Shown: piece after piece, positions 18,245-28,550 of the stretch | How positions within the stretch are numbered: position 1 is the stretch's first letter | How the letters are laid out: every line of letters starts with the position of its first letter | NCBI GenBank assembly: GCA_016125335.1 | Contig: WGLY01000010.1 | Coordinates: 38,178 to 102,177, forward strand | From: Frankiales bacterium | GTDB taxonomy: Bacteria; Actinomycetota; Actinomycetes; S36-B12; CAIYMF01 | DNA: 64,000 nt | Reading direction: 5' to 3' | The notes under the pieces: generated by a model | Databases searched by the model: none | What the model was told of the DNA's origin: nothing | What the model saw: the letters and a program-made list of their open reading frames with translations, nothing else | Made by a program: the position numbers and the translations under genes

Positions 18245-19981
18245 TCAGCCCGGGTAGACGGGGTACTCGGCGGTCGCGACCGGCGACCACACGCTGCCCG
18301 AGCTCGCGTAGACGAGGGCGGGGTCGCCGTCGGCTGCCTCGGCGCCCACGAGCAGCGGGTTGCCCGGCGCAGCGGCGAGCGTGACGGCGCCGGCCGTGGG
18401 CACGGAGGTGTGGGAGAGGTTGGGCGAGTAGCCCAGCGGCAGCTGGTAGATCTCCAGCGCCGAGGTGGCCACCGTGCCGAGCACCGCGAGGGTGTCCGAG
18501 TCGAGCCAGGCGAGGTCGAGGGCGTTGGTGACGCCGCCGTCGAACCGCCGCGGCGCGGCGACCTTGACGCTGCCGCCGTCGCGCTCGATGCGGGCCACGA
18601 GCGGCTCGACGTTGGACTTGCGCTTGACCAGCATCGCGATCCGCGTGCCGTCGCGGGACACGGCGACGGAGAGCACCGAGTGGTCGCTCACGTCGGCGGG
18701 GAGCCCCTCGATCGGCACCACCACGGCGGTGTCGTCCTTGACCATCACCAGTCCGGTGCCGCGGTCGACGACCCACACGTCGCCGTAGCGGTCCCAGCTG
18801 GGCCGCGACAGCTCGCCCGAGCTCGTGGCCGGCACGTAGCGGCGCACCGGTGTCGCGCCGTCGGCCAGGCGCGAGACGTAGAGCGCCTTGTCCGGCCCGA
18901 TGCCGGCGACCTGGGTGGAGTCCAGGCTCACGGCGGGCCGCACGAGGTCGGTCTTGAGCCGATCGACCGGCGGCAGCGTGCCCGGCTTCGTGCCGGCGAC
19001 GAGCTGCACGACACCGCGCTTGTCGACCGCCCAGCCGGTGGAGTCCTGCGGCAGGCCGCCCGGGTCGACCAGCGGCCAGGCCGTCACCGGCTGCACGACG
19101 CCGGCGCCCGGGACCGGCAGCGGCTGGCCGTTGGCGCTGATGCGCACCCCGGTCACCCCGCCCACCTGGCGCAGGGTCCACACCAGCTGGGCCGAGAGCT
19201 TCTGCCGGGTCTCGTCGCTCGCGGTGAGCACCTCGCTGCTCAGCTCGACGTCGGCCACCCCGCCGTCGCCCACCGGGACGACGTCGAGGGCGAGCTTGGT
19301 GCCCTCGGGGAACGCCGTGCTCACCGACGGCGCGATCGACTCGGGCGCGCCGGCCAGCAGCGAGCGCACCAGCACGGTGGCGATGCCGGAGGTCGTGATG
19401 GGCACCGTGATCGGGGCCGGGACCAGCGTGGCGAAGTCGCGGGTGAAGTAGTAGAGGTCGTAGGTGCGGTAGCTGCGCGCGATGTCGTACTGGCCGAGCA
19501 CCAGGCCGGTGGGCAGCGTGGCGATCCGCCACTCGTTGCCGATGCGGGCCATGCCGTAGGAGATGCCGTCGAGCTTCGACCCCGGCGCGGCGACGGTGTA
19601 CTCGCCCTCGCGGTTGATCTGCGCGGTGAGGCTGCCGTCGACGGTCACCACCGAGCCCGCGCTCTGGTAGGTGAGCTGCCCCGCCGTGATCTTCACGCCC
19701 GCGGTCGGGTCCCACACCGACGAGGCGCCGGGCGTGAGGTAGAGCCGGGCCACGTAGTAGTCGGCGTCGGCACTGGCGGTGGCCTGCTGGAAGCCGCGCA
19801 CGATCTGCTCCGGGGTGGCCCCGGGCTGCGGCGGCTGGGCGATCACGCGGGTGAGCGGGTCCTCCCCCACCGGCGCCACCGTGGGGCCCTGCTGGATCGG
19901 ACCGGACGTCGGGATCCCGGCGCAGGCGGCGAGCAGCAGCGCCAGCGGCGCGAGCAGGGCGGCCCGCAGGCGCGGCGTCAC
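18245..19981 (-). CDS. lpqB: lipoprotein LpqB, partner of the MtrA-MtrB system
   Basis: A 578-residue lipoprotein. The signal sequence ends in a lipobox at LLLAACAG (Cys ~21). A GerMN domain follows (VTVPITTSGIATVLVRSLLAG to TGVRISANGQPLP), then a C-terminal beta-propeller-like domain (DRYGDVWVVDRG, AVSRDGTRIAML). LpqB sits outside the membrane, binds the sensor MtrB and modulates MtrA phosphorylation in mycobacteria. The start is GTG 19981, overlapping the mtrB stop as GTGA, so translation is coupled. AGGAGGTG lies just upstream. Confidence 0.95.
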   Translation of the reverse strand: MTPRLRAALLAPLALLLAACAGIPTSGPIQQGPTVAPVGEDPLTRVIAQPPQPGATPEQIVRGFQQATASADADYYVARLYLTPGASSVWDPTAGVKITAGQLTYQSAGSVVTVDGSLTAQINREGEYTVAAPGSKLDGISYGMARIGNEWRIATLPTGLVLGQYDIARSYRTYDLYYFTRDFATLVPAPITVPITTSGIATVLVRSLLAGAPESIAPSVSTAFPEGTKLALDVVPVGDGGVADVELSSEVLTASDETRQKLSAQLVWTLRQVGGVTGVRISANGQPLPVPGAGVVQPVTAWPLVDPGGLPQDSTGWAVDKRGVVQLVAGTKPGTLPPVDRLKTDLVRPAVSLDSTQVAGIGPDKALYVSRLADGATPVRRYVPATSSGELSRPSWDRYGDVWVVDRGTGLVMVKDDTAVVVPIEGLPADVSDHSVLSVAVSRDGTRIAMLVKRKSNVEPLVARIERDGGSVKVAAPRRFDGGVTNALDLAWLDSDTLAVLGTVATSALEIYQLPLGYSPNLSHTSVPTAGAVTLAAAPGNPLLVGAEAADGDPALVYASSGSVWSPVATAEYPVYPG

Positions 19982-21615
19982 GGCGACACCTCCTCGCGGC
20001 GCGGGCCGGCGTACGGCGTGGCCAGCGAGGCCTGCACGCGGGGGCCGGCGTCGGTGGGCTCGAGGGGCAGCGGCGACTCGTTGATGGTGCCGTGCACGCG
20101 GCGCGGCAGGGTCATCCGGAAGTTCGCGCCGTCGCCGGGGGCGCCCCACGCCTGGAGCCAGCCGCCGTGCAGGCGCACGTCCTCGAGGGAGATCGACAGG
20201 CCGAGCCCGGTGCCGCCCGTGGTGCGGGCGCGCGCGGGGTCGGCGCGCCAGAACCGGTTGAACACCAGGGAGGACTCGCCGGGCCGCAGGCCCACCCCGT
20301 GGTCGCGCACGCCGACGGCGACGGCGTCCGCGCTCATCGCGATGCGCACGTCGACCGGACGCCCCTCGCCGTGCTCCACCGCGTTGACGACGAGGTTGCG
20401 CAGCACGCGGTCGATCCGGCGCGGGTCGCACTCGACGATGCAGGGGCTGCCGGGCAGCGTGACCCGCACCGCGGTGCCCTTGCGCTCGGCGAGCGGCGCG
20501 GCGGACTCGACGACCCGCTCGACGACGGTGCGCAGGTCGACCTGCTCCGGGTCGAGCACGGCGGCCCCGGCGTCGAACCTGCTGATCTCGAGCAGGTCGG
20601 ACAGCAGCGCCTCGAACCGGTCGAGCTGGTTCTGGAGCAGCTCGGCGCTGCGCGACGTGGCGGGGTCGAACTCCTGACGGGACTCGTAGAGCAGGTCGGC
20701 GGCCATGCGCACGGTGGTCAGCGGCGTGCGCAGCTCGTGCGAGACGTCGGAGACGAACCGCTGCTGCACGCGCGAGAGCGTCTCGAGCCGGTTGATCTGC
20801 TCCTGGAGGTTGGCGGCCATGCCGTTGAACGACGTGGCCAGCTTCGCGAGGTCGTCCTCGCCGCGCACCCGCATGCGCTCGGCGAGGTTGCCGGCGGAGA
20901 ACTTCTCGGCCGTGCGGGCCGCGAGGCGCACCGGCGAGACCACCTGTCGGGTCACGACGTAGGCGATGACGGCCAGCGTGAGCACGAGGATGATCCCCAC
21001 CAGCAGCACCGTGCGGCGCACCAGGTCGAGGGTGGTCTCCTCCTGCGTGAGCGGGAACAGGTAGTAGACCTCGTAGGGGACGCCGCCCACCGAGAGCGGC
21101 GCGCCCACGGCCAGACCGGGCTCGACCCGCCCGTCGAGGTACTGCATCTGGGTGTAGGTCCACCACTGGCTCTGGCCGCTCTGCACCGCCTCGCGCAGCT
21201 CGGGCGGCACGCTGGCCTCCGAGACGAGCGTGGCGTAGTCGACGGTGTCGGCGCGCTTGGGCGGCGAGGCCAGGATCAGCAGCTCGAACAGGTGGGGCGT
21301 GCCCGCGCGGGCGGCCAGCGTGCCGATGACGACGTCGACGAGCCGGGCGGGTGTCTGGCTGGTGTCGGCCGCGCTCAGCTCGGTCTGCGCCTCCGCGACG
21401 CCCGAGCTCGCCTCGGCGACCGCTGCGCGCTCCTTGGCGTCGAGCAGGCCCGCGGTGATGCGGCCGACGAGCAGCACGCCGGCCAGGCCCACGAGGATCA
21501 TCGAGAGGAAGAGCGTGGTGGCCACCACGCGCAGGGACACCGACGAGCGCCACGCCGCGAGTGGTCGGCGGAGGACGGCCCAGGCCCGCAGCCGCCAGTC
21601 CGACCAGCGGTTCAT
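19978..21615 (-). CDS. mtrB: sensor histidine kinase MtrB
   Basis: A 545-residue membrane kinase. Two membrane helices (~29-50 and ~200-222) flank an extracytoplasmic sensor of ~150 residues. A HAMP domain, then HisKA with the phosphorylated His in SHELRTPLTT (~residue 307), and an HATPase_c domain (NLVVNAVEHGEG, DHGVGL, GGTGLGLSI) follow. MtrB phosphorylates MtrA and couples cell-wall growth and division to envelope state. It is 22 bases downstream of mtrA and overlaps lpqB by four bases, so mtrA-mtrB-lpqB form one operon. Confidence 0.95.
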   Translation of the reverse strand: MNRWSDWRLRAWAVLRRPLAAWRSSVSLRVVATTLFLSMILVGLAGVLLVGRITAGLLDAKERAAVAEASSGVAEAQTELSAADTSQTPARLVDVVIGTLAARAGTPHLFELLILASPPKRADTVDYATLVSEASVPPELREAVQSGQSQWWTYTQMQYLDGRVEPGLAVGAPLSVGGVPYEVYYLFPLTQEETTLDLVRRTVLLVGIILVLTLAVIAYVVTRQVVSPVRLAARTAEKFSAGNLAERMRVRGEDDLAKLATSFNGMAANLQEQINRLETLSRVQQRFVSDVSHELRTPLTTVRMAADLLYESRQEFDPATSRSAELLQNQLDRFEALLSDLLEISRFDAGAAVLDPEQVDLRTVVERVVESAAPLAERKGTAVRVTLPGSPCIVECDPRRIDRVLRNLVVNAVEHGEGRPVDVRIAMSADAVAVGVRDHGVGLRPGESSLVFNRFWRADPARARTTGGTGLGLSISLEDVRLHGGWLQAWGAPGDGANFRMTLPRRVHGTINESPLPLEPTDAGPRVQASLATPYAGPRREEVSP

Positions 21616-21637
21616 GCGATCACGCGCTCCCGGCCGC

Positions 21638-22324
21638 TCACGGGGGGCCGGCCTTGTATCCCACGCCGCGGACCGTGACGACGATCTGCGGGCGCTCCGG
21701 GTCGTGCTCGATCTTCGACCGCAGCCGCTGCACGTGGACGTTCACCAGGCGGGTGTCGGCGGCGTGGCGGTAGCCCCAGACCTCCTGCAGGAGGATCTCG
21801 CGGGTGAACACCTGCCAGGGCTTGCGCGCGAGCGCCACGAGCAGGTCGAACTCGAGCGGGGTGAGCGAGATCGTCTCGCCCTCGCGCTTGACCGAGTGGC
21901 CGGCGACGTCGATCTGCAGGTCGCCGATGGTGAGGTTCTCCGGGCCGGCCTGGTCCGTGCGGCGCAGCCGGGTGCGCACGCGGGCGACGAGCTCCTTGGG
22001 CTTGAACGGCTTCACGACGTAGTCGTCGGCCCCGCTCTCGAGCCCGAGCACGACGTCGACGGTGTCGGTCTTGGCCGTGAGCATGACGATGGGGACGCCG
22101 GACTCGGCACGGATCGAGCGGCACACGTCGATGGCGTCGCGGCCGGGCAGCATGAGGTCGAGCAGCACGAGGTCGGGCTTGGTCTCGCGGAAGACCCCGA
22201 GCGCCTTGGCGCCGTCCGCGCAGAAGAACGGCTCGAAGCCCTCCGTGCGCAGCACGATGCCGAGCATCTCGGCCAGCGCGGTGTCGTCGTCGACGACGAG
22301 GACGCGTCCCTTCACACCGGTCAT
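21638..22324 (-). CDS. mtrA: response regulator MtrA (OmpR family)
   Basis: A 228-residue OmpR/PhoB-type regulator. The receiver has VVDDD, the phospho-Asp in LLDLMLPG, the conserved Thr in MLTAKTD and Lys in VKPFKPKEL. The winged helix has SLTPLEFDLLVAL and VWGYRHAADTRLVNVHV. MtrA controls cell-wall hydrolases, resuscitation factors and dnaA in actinobacteria. ATG 22324 gives the same length and N-terminal spacing as M. tuberculosis MtrA. An in-frame ATG at 22378 with a better ribosome site (GGGAG, 8 bases) would add 18 residues and cannot be excluded. Confidence 0.96.
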   Translation of the reverse strand: MTGVKGRVLVVDDDTALAEMLGIVLRTEGFEPFFCADGAKALGVFRETKPDLVLLDLMLPGRDAIDVCRSIRAESGVPIVMLTAKTDTVDVVLGLESGADDYVVKPFKPKELVARVRTRLRRTDQAGPENLTIGDLQIDVAGHSVKREGETISLTPLEFDLLVALARKPWQVFTREILLQEVWGYRHAADTRLVNVHVQRLRSKIEHDPERPQIVVTVRGVGYKAGPP

Positions 22325-22658
22325 CGTGGCACCCGTCTCGCCAGGGCGTAGCCGGACCTCCCAGCTCGCTGTCGTCATGATCGTCGCTCCCTGCCCGTGA
22401 GAGGCGCAACGCCACGTCCGCGCCCGTCCTCATCGGACGTCCGGCGGGCGCGAGTCGTTCCCCCGCACGCGGCGGGCCGCAGCGGTCGAGACGTACGCCC
22501 TCGGGCCGCCGCGGCTGCGTCCACAGGGGGACGGTGCGCGTCGGGCACCCCGTCGCACCCGCCGGGATGGCACGATCGTGCGGGGGGAGGGCCCGCCGAG
22601 GGCGGGCCGCCGTCGAGGCACCCCCCGTGACGACGCCCGGAAGGATCTCGGACGGCTC
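22325..22658. other. 334-bp divergent region between mtrA and the GPDPase-membrane-domain gene
   Basis: The region must hold the mtrAB-lpqB promoter on one strand and that of the next cluster on the other. It includes the in-frame upstream MtrA extension (22325-22378). I found no clear -35/-10 pair and no GTNAC repeat of the MtrA type, so autoregulation is not supported by the sequence. Confidence 0.5.
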
Positions 22659-24233
22659 ATGAGCGACGACGCCGGCACCCGGCCCGACGACGCCCCCGAG
22701 CCGGACCGGAGCACCCCGGACCCGGCCGGCGAGCAGCCGGCGCCGCCTCCCCCGGCCCCGGACTGGACCGACACGAGCGTGCTCGTGCCGCCGCCGACCA
22801 CGGTCGAGGACGCCGACACCGCACGGCTCGGGCAGGCGCCCACGGCCGTCGAGCCGGGCACCGGGGCGGGCACACCGGCACCGCCCGCCGCACCGCCGCC
22901 GGCTGCGCCTCCTGCCGCGGGGCAGCCGGCCGCGCCCGCGTGGCCCGCACCGTCACCGTCCCCCGCGCCGCCGGTCGCCCCCGGCTGGACGGCGCCGGCC
23001 GCCCCCGCGGGCGCGGCGGGGGACGCCGCGTCGTGGGTGGCGCCGTCGTGGACCTCGCCGTCGCCCGGTGCCGCGCCGGCCGGCCCCGGGGGGCCGCCCC
23101 AGTACGGGCAGCCCGGCCAGTACGGGCAGCCCGGCCAGTTCGGGCAGCCCGGCCAGTACCCGCCGCCCGGCCAGTACGGGCAGCAGGGGCAGTACGCGCA
23201 GTACGGGGCGCCCGCCTACGGGGCGCCCGGCGCGCTGCCGGGCGTGGCCGGCTGGGGCGCGGTGCCGCTGGCTCCCAAGCCCGGCGTCATCCCGCTGCGC
23301 CCGCTGGGCGTCGGCGAGATCCTCGACGGCGCGATCAGCTACATCCGCCGCGACCCCAAGACGGTGCTCGGCATCTCCGCGGCGATCTCGGCCGTGGTGG
23401 CGCTGCTCCAGCTGCTCTCGCTCGCGGTCACGTCCAGCTCGATCGACGCGCTGAACAACCTCGGGGGGCCGGGCAGCACGCCGAGCACGGCCGAGGTCGA
23501 CAGCGCCCTGGCCACCGCGTTCGCGGGCCAGGGCGTCACGCTTCTGCAGTACGTCGTCACCGGGGTGCTCGGGGTACTGGCCACCGGGCTGCTCACCCTC
23601 GTCATGGGCCGGGCGGTGCTCGGCCAGCGGGTGACGCTGGCCGAGGCGTGGGCCGGCACGCGCCACCGCTTCTGGCCGCTGCTCGGCCTCACGCTGCTCA
23701 CCACGCTGCTGGTCGGTGCCGCGATCGTCGTGGGGATCCTGATCGCCGTCGGCGTCGGGTGGGCGGCCGCCCAGGGCGGTTCCACGGGGCTCGGCGTTCT
23801 GGTGGGGATCGTGCTCGGGGTCGCGGCGCTCGTCCTGGGCCTGTGGCTGCACGTGCGGCTGCTGCTGGGGCCGGTCGCGCTCATGCTCGAGGGAGCCAGG
23901 GTCACCGTCGCGCTGCGCCGCTCGTGGGCCCTGGTGTCCGGCGCGTGGTGGCGCACGTTCGGCATCTGGCTGCTCGCGTCGATCCTCGCCTCCATCGTCA
24001 GCTCGATCCTGGCCATCCCGTTCGCGCTCGTGGGCGGCATCAGCACCGCGCTGTCCTCCGGCAGCGTGTTCACGCCGGCGTACCTCATCGCGACGACGAT
24101 CGGCACGCTGGTGGCGAGCACCGTCGTGATCCCGTTCAGCTCGGGAGTGGTCGCGCTCCTCTACATCGACCGCAGGATCCGGCGCGAGGCGCTCGACATC
24201 GAGCTCGCCCGCGCCGCCGGGATCCCGGTCTGA
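22659..24233 (+). CDS. membrane protein with a GPDPase-type membrane domain and Gln/Pro/Gly-rich N-terminus
   Basis: A 524-residue protein. The first ~205 residues are disordered, Pro/Ala-rich, then carry a six-residue repeat (GQPGQY-type) ending in [15 protein letters not shown]. The rest resembles the glycerophosphoryl diester phosphodiesterase membrane domain ([20 protein letters not shown], then about six membrane segments, [16 protein letters not shown]). No catalytic phosphodiesterase domain is attached, so activity is not expected. It is the first gene of the DUF4129-DUF4350-MoxR-DUF58 cluster, seven bases before the next start. The repeat-rich N-terminus is probably cytosolic. Confidence 0.8.
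   Translation: MSDDAGTRPDDAPEPDRSTPDPAGEQPAPPPPAPDWTDTSVLVPPPTTVEDADTARLGQAPTAVEPGTGAGTPAPPAAPPPAAPPAAGQPAAPAWPAPSPSPAPPVAPGWTAPAAPAGAAGDAASWVAPSWTSPSPGAAPAGPGGPPQYGQPGQYGQPGQFGQPGQYPPPGQYGQQGQYAQYGAPAYGAPGALPGVAGWGAVPLAPKPGVIPLRPLGVGEILDGAISYIRRDPKTVLGISAAISAVVALLQLLSLAVTSSSIDALNNLGGPGSTPSTAEVDSALATAFAGQGVTLLQYVVTGVLGVLATGLLTLVMGRAVLGQRVTLAEAWAGTRHRFWPLLGLTLLTTLLVGAAIVVGILIAVGVGWAAAQGGSTGLGVLVGIVLGVAALVLGLWLHVRLLLGPVALMLEGARVTVALRRSWALVSGAWWRTFGIWLLASILASIVSSILAIPFALVGGISTALSSGSVFTPAYLIATTIGTLVASTVVIPFSSGVVALLYIDRRIRREALDIELARAAGIPV
23100..23189 (+). repeat. 18-bp coding tandem repeat (CAGTACGGGCAGCCCGGC)
   Basis: Units start at 23100, 23118, 23136, 23154 and 23172. The first two are identical and the rest diverged. 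They encode the QYGQPG repeats of the membrane protein. Such arrays are prone to length change. Confidence 0.85.
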
Positions 24234-24240
24234 GCCCGAC

Positions 24241-24927
24241 GTGACGCTCCCCGGTCTCGAGGTGGTCGCACGGCTGCCCCTCGACGTCCCGGTGACGCTC
24301 GGCCGCGACGAGGCGCAGCGCCTCGCCCGGCTCGAGCTCGCCAAGCCGGAGTACCACACCGGCGACGAGAGCTGGGTGCAGCGCGCGTTCCGCTGGGTGC
24401 TCGACCGGATCAGCCAGCTGCTCGACGTGGCCGGCGGCACCTCGCCGCTCGGCTGGTTCGGCGTGCTCGGGCTCCTCGTGGTGGCCGTGCTCGTGGTGGT
24501 GGTCGTCCGCCGGCGGATCGGGTCGCTGCGTCGCAGCGGCGGCGGAGAGACCTCGTTCGACCTCCGCGGCCGTCGCGCCGCGGACCTGCGCGCGGAGGCG
24601 GAGCGGTTCGCCGCCGCCGGCGCCTGGGCCGAGGCCGTGCGCGCGCGGCTGCGCGCGATCGTGCGCGACGTCGAGGAGCGCGACCTCATCGACGCCCGGC
24701 CGGGGCGCACGGCCGACGAGGTCGCCACCGACGCCGGCCGTGCCCTGCCCGCGGTGGCGGGCGACCTGCGCGCGGCGGCGCGGCTCTTCGACGACGTCTG
24801 GTACGGCGGCCGCCCCGCCGACGCCGACGGCTACGCGCGGATGGTCGCGGTCGACGACGCCGTGCGCAGGGCGCGGCCCGCGCCCGCCGCCGAGCCGCCC
24901 GCACCGGTGCTGGCGGCGCCGCGATGA
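24241..24927 (+). CDS. DUF4129 membrane protein
   Basis: A 228-residue protein. Residues 1-55 are soluble (RLARLELAKPEYH, WVQRAFRWVLDRI), one membrane helix follows at ~75-92 (GVLGLLVVAVLVVVVV), and a C-terminal DUF4129 domain holds LRAEAERFAAAGAWAEAVRARLRAIVRDVEERDLID and AARLFDDVWYGG. DUF4129 proteins accompany MoxR/DUF58 clusters and some transglutaminase-like proteins; the function is unknown. GTG start seven bases after the previous stop; the 3' end overlaps the next gene by four bases (ATGA). Confidence 0.85.
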   Translation: MTLPGLEVVARLPLDVPVTLGRDEAQRLARLELAKPEYHTGDESWVQRAFRWVLDRISQLLDVAGGTSPLGWFGVLGLLVVAVLVVVVVRRRIGSLRRSGGGETSFDLRGRRAADLRAEAERFAAAGAWAEAVRARLRAIVRDVEERDLIDARPGRTADEVATDAGRALPAVAGDLRAAARLFDDVWYGGRPADADGYARMVAVDDAVRRARPAPAAEPPAPVLAAPR

Positions 24928-26149
24928 GCGCGCCCACGGTGCACCGCGACGCCGGCGCGCCACCGCCCCCGGCCACGGCGCCGGCGGCCACCTCCACGCC
25001 GGCCGCTCCCACGATGCGGGCGCGCCTGCGCGCCAACCGCGGGCTGCTCGTCATCTGCGCGCTGGTGCTGGTGGTGGGGCTGCTCATCGCGCTCGCGCAG
25101 TCGCGCCAGCGCTCCGGGCTGCTCGACCCGGATGCCGTGGACCCCTCGGGTGCGCAGGCGGTCGCGACGATCCTGCGCGACCAGGGCGTCACCGTCGTCC
25201 GGGTCACCTCGGCCACGGCCGCCCGCGACGCGATCGCCTCCGCCGCGGACGCCACGCTGCTGGTGGCGCCCACCGCCCCGGTGTCGCCGCGCATGGCGCG
25301 TGCGGTCGCCGGCGCCGGGCGCCTCGTGCTGCTCTCACCGGATCCGGGGACCCTCGACGGCCTGGCCCCGTGGGCCTCGCTGGACTCGCCGACGGTGTCC
25401 GCTGCCGACGTCGAGCCGTACTGCTCGTGGGACGTCGCGGTCCGCGCGGGAAGCCTCCCCGGCGGCACCGACGTCGCGGTGCAGTACTCCACGACGCGCA
25501 CCGACGTCGCCCGCTGCTGGGACTCCACCGTGCTCGACGCGCCCGCGGCGGGCAGCGGGCCCGCCACGACCGTGGTGGGGCGCGCCTCGGCCCTCACCAA
25601 CGCCCGGCTCGCCGACGGCGGGAACGCGGCGTTCGCGCTCGGGGCGCTCGGCCGCTCGCCCACCCTGGTGTGGTGGCTGCCGTCGGCCAACGACCCCCTG
25701 CAGCAGCCGGACACCGGGGAGGCGCCGAGCATCGCCGACCTCGTGCCGTCGTGGGTGCCGTGGGCCCTCGTGCAGTTCGCGCTCGCCGTGCTCGTGGTGG
25801 TGTGGTGGCGGGGACGGCGCCTCGGGCGCGTCGTCGTCGAGCCGCTCCCCGTCGTCGTGCGCGGCACGGAGGTGGTCGAGGGCCGCGGCCGCCTCTACCG
25901 CCGCATGCACGCCCGGCAGCGCGCCGCGGACGCGCTGCGCTCGGCCGCGCTCGCCCGGCTGCGGCGCCGGCTCTCGCTGCCGCGTTCCGCGGACGCCGCC
26001 ACGGTGGTCTCCGCGGTGAGCGGGCGCACCGGGCGCGCCGACGCCGACGTCGCCGCCCTGCTCGTCCCCGGACGCACACCCCCCGACGACGCGGACCTGA
26101 CCAGGCTCGCCACCGCGCTCGACCAGCTGGAGAACGAGGTCCGACACTC

Positions 26150-26153
<4 letters not shown>
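24924..26153 (+). CDS. DUF4350 membrane protein
   Basis: A 409-residue protein with an N-terminal membrane helix (~36-55), an extracytoplasmic DUF4350 domain (DPSGAQAVATILRDQGVTVVRV, SAADATLLVAPT, RLVLLSPDP), a second helix (~280-297, VPWALVQFALAVLVVVWW) and a cytosolic tail of ~110 residues. Two cysteines (YCSW and RCWD) in the outer domain could form a disulfide. The family has no assigned activity. It overlaps its neighbours by four bases at both ends, so it is translated as part of the MoxR operon. Confidence 0.87.
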
Positions 26154-27223
<1,070 letters not shown>

Positions 27224-27234
27224 CGGCGCCCGCC

Positions 27235-28530
27235 ATGGTCGTCACCGGCCGCGCCGCGCTGCTCGCGCTGCTGCTCACCGTGCCCGTCGCGCTGGCCGCG
27301 CGGTCGTGGGGCGCGGTGCTGCTGCTCGACGCCGGGCTGCTGGCGCTGCTCGGGCTCGACGCGTGGCTGGCCGGGTCGCCGCGGGCGCTGTCGCTGCGGC
27401 GCAGCGGCGACCACACGACCCGGCTCGGCGAGGAGGCCGTCGTCACGCTGGTCGTGCGCAACGACGGACGCCGGCAGGTGCGCGGGCTGCTGCGCGACGC
27501 GTGGGCCCCCACGGCCGGCGTCGCGGTCACGCGGCACGCGCTGGACCTCGAGCCCGGCCGCGCGACGCGGGTGGCGTCGGTGCTGCGGCCGGTGCGTCGG
27601 GGCGAGCGCCGTCCCGACCTCGTCACGGTGCGCTCGCTCGGGCCGCTGCGCCTGGCCGGCCGCCAGTCGTCGCACGCGGTCCCGTGGGCGGTGCGGGTGC
27701 TGCCCGGGTTCCCGTCGCGCAAGCACCTGCCGTCGCGGCTCGCCCGGCTGCGCGAGCTCGACGGGCGGGTCGCGCTCATGGTGCGCGGGCAGGGCAGCGA
27801 GTTCGACTCGCTGCGCGAGTACGTGATCGGCGACGACGTGCGCTCGATCGACTGGCGCGCCACGGCCAGGGCCAGCGACGTCATGGTGCGCACGTGGCGC
27901 CCGGAGCGCGACCGCCGCGTGGTGCTGGTGCTCGACACGGGGCGCACGTCGGCCGCGCGGATCGGCGACGGCACCCGGCTCGACGCGTCGATGGACGCCG
28001 CCTTCCTGCTCGGCGCGCTCGCTGCGAAGGCCGGCGACCGGGTGGACCTGCTCGCCTTCGACCGCACGGTGCGGGCCGACGTCCGGCGCGCCGACGCGAG
28101 CGAGCTGCTGCCGCGCATGTCCTCGGCGCTGTCCGACGTCGAGCCCGCCCTGCTGGAGGTCGACGCGCACGCGATGGTCGCCGCGATCGACGCGCGGGTG
28201 CGCCAGCACGCCCTCGTGGTGCTGCTCACCGCGCTCGAGCCCGCGGCGCTGCGCGAGGGCCTGCTGCCCTACCTCCCGGCGCTCGCCGCGCGGCACACCG
28301 TGGTGCTCGCCTCGGTGCGCGACGGCCGGCTCGACGAGCTCGCGGCCGCGCGCGGCGACGCGCCCGCCGTGTACGACGCGGCGTCCGCGGCGCTCGCGAT
28401 CGGCGCCCGCGAGCTGATGACCGAGACCCTCCTGCGGGCCGGCGTCGAGGTGGTCGACGCCGGTCCCGACGAGCTCGCCCCGCGCCTCGCCGACCGCTAC
28501 CTCGCGCTCAAGGCCGCCGGCCGCCTCTGA
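27235..28530 (+). CDS. DUF58 / vWA-like MoxR partner protein
   Basis: A 431-residue protein. Two close hydrophobic segments at the N-terminus (~6-45) anchor it. The DUF58 signature GSEFDSLREYVIGDDVRSIDWRATAR is at ~residue 190, followed by a von Willebrand A-like domain (VVLVLDTGRTS, DRVDLLAFD, ALVVLLTALE). The metal-ion site DTGRTS is a variant of DxSxS. DUF58 proteins are paired with MoxR ATPases, and the likely action is joint maturation of an unknown substrate at the membrane. It is convergent with the SpoIIM gene (20-base gap). Confidence 0.92.
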   Translation: MVVTGRAALLALLLTVPVALAARSWGAVLLLDAGLLALLGLDAWLAGSPRALSLRRSGDHTTRLGEEAVVTLVVRNDGRRQVRGLLRDAWAPTAGVAVTRHALDLEPGRATRVASVLRPVRRGERRPDLVTVRSLGPLRLAGRQSSHAVPWAVRVLPGFPSRKHLPSRLARLRELDGRVALMVRGQGSEFDSLREYVIGDDVRSIDWRATARASDVMVRTWRPERDRRVVLVLDTGRTSAARIGDGTRLDASMDAAFLLGALAAKAGDRVDLLAFDRTVRADVRRADASELLPRMSSALSDVEPALLEVDAHAMVAAIDARVRQHALVVLLTALEPAALREGLLPYLPALAARHTVVLASVRDGRLDELAAARGDAPAVYDAASAALAIGARELMTETLLRAGVEVVDAGPDELAPRLADRYLALKAAGRL

Positions 28531-28550
28531 CGCTCCCGCCCCGTGTCGGG

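Noticed and set aside
23100..23189. CRISPR-like short repeats
   Set aside because: They are direct 18-bp coding repeats with no spacers and encode the Gln/Pro/Gly repeat of the protein.
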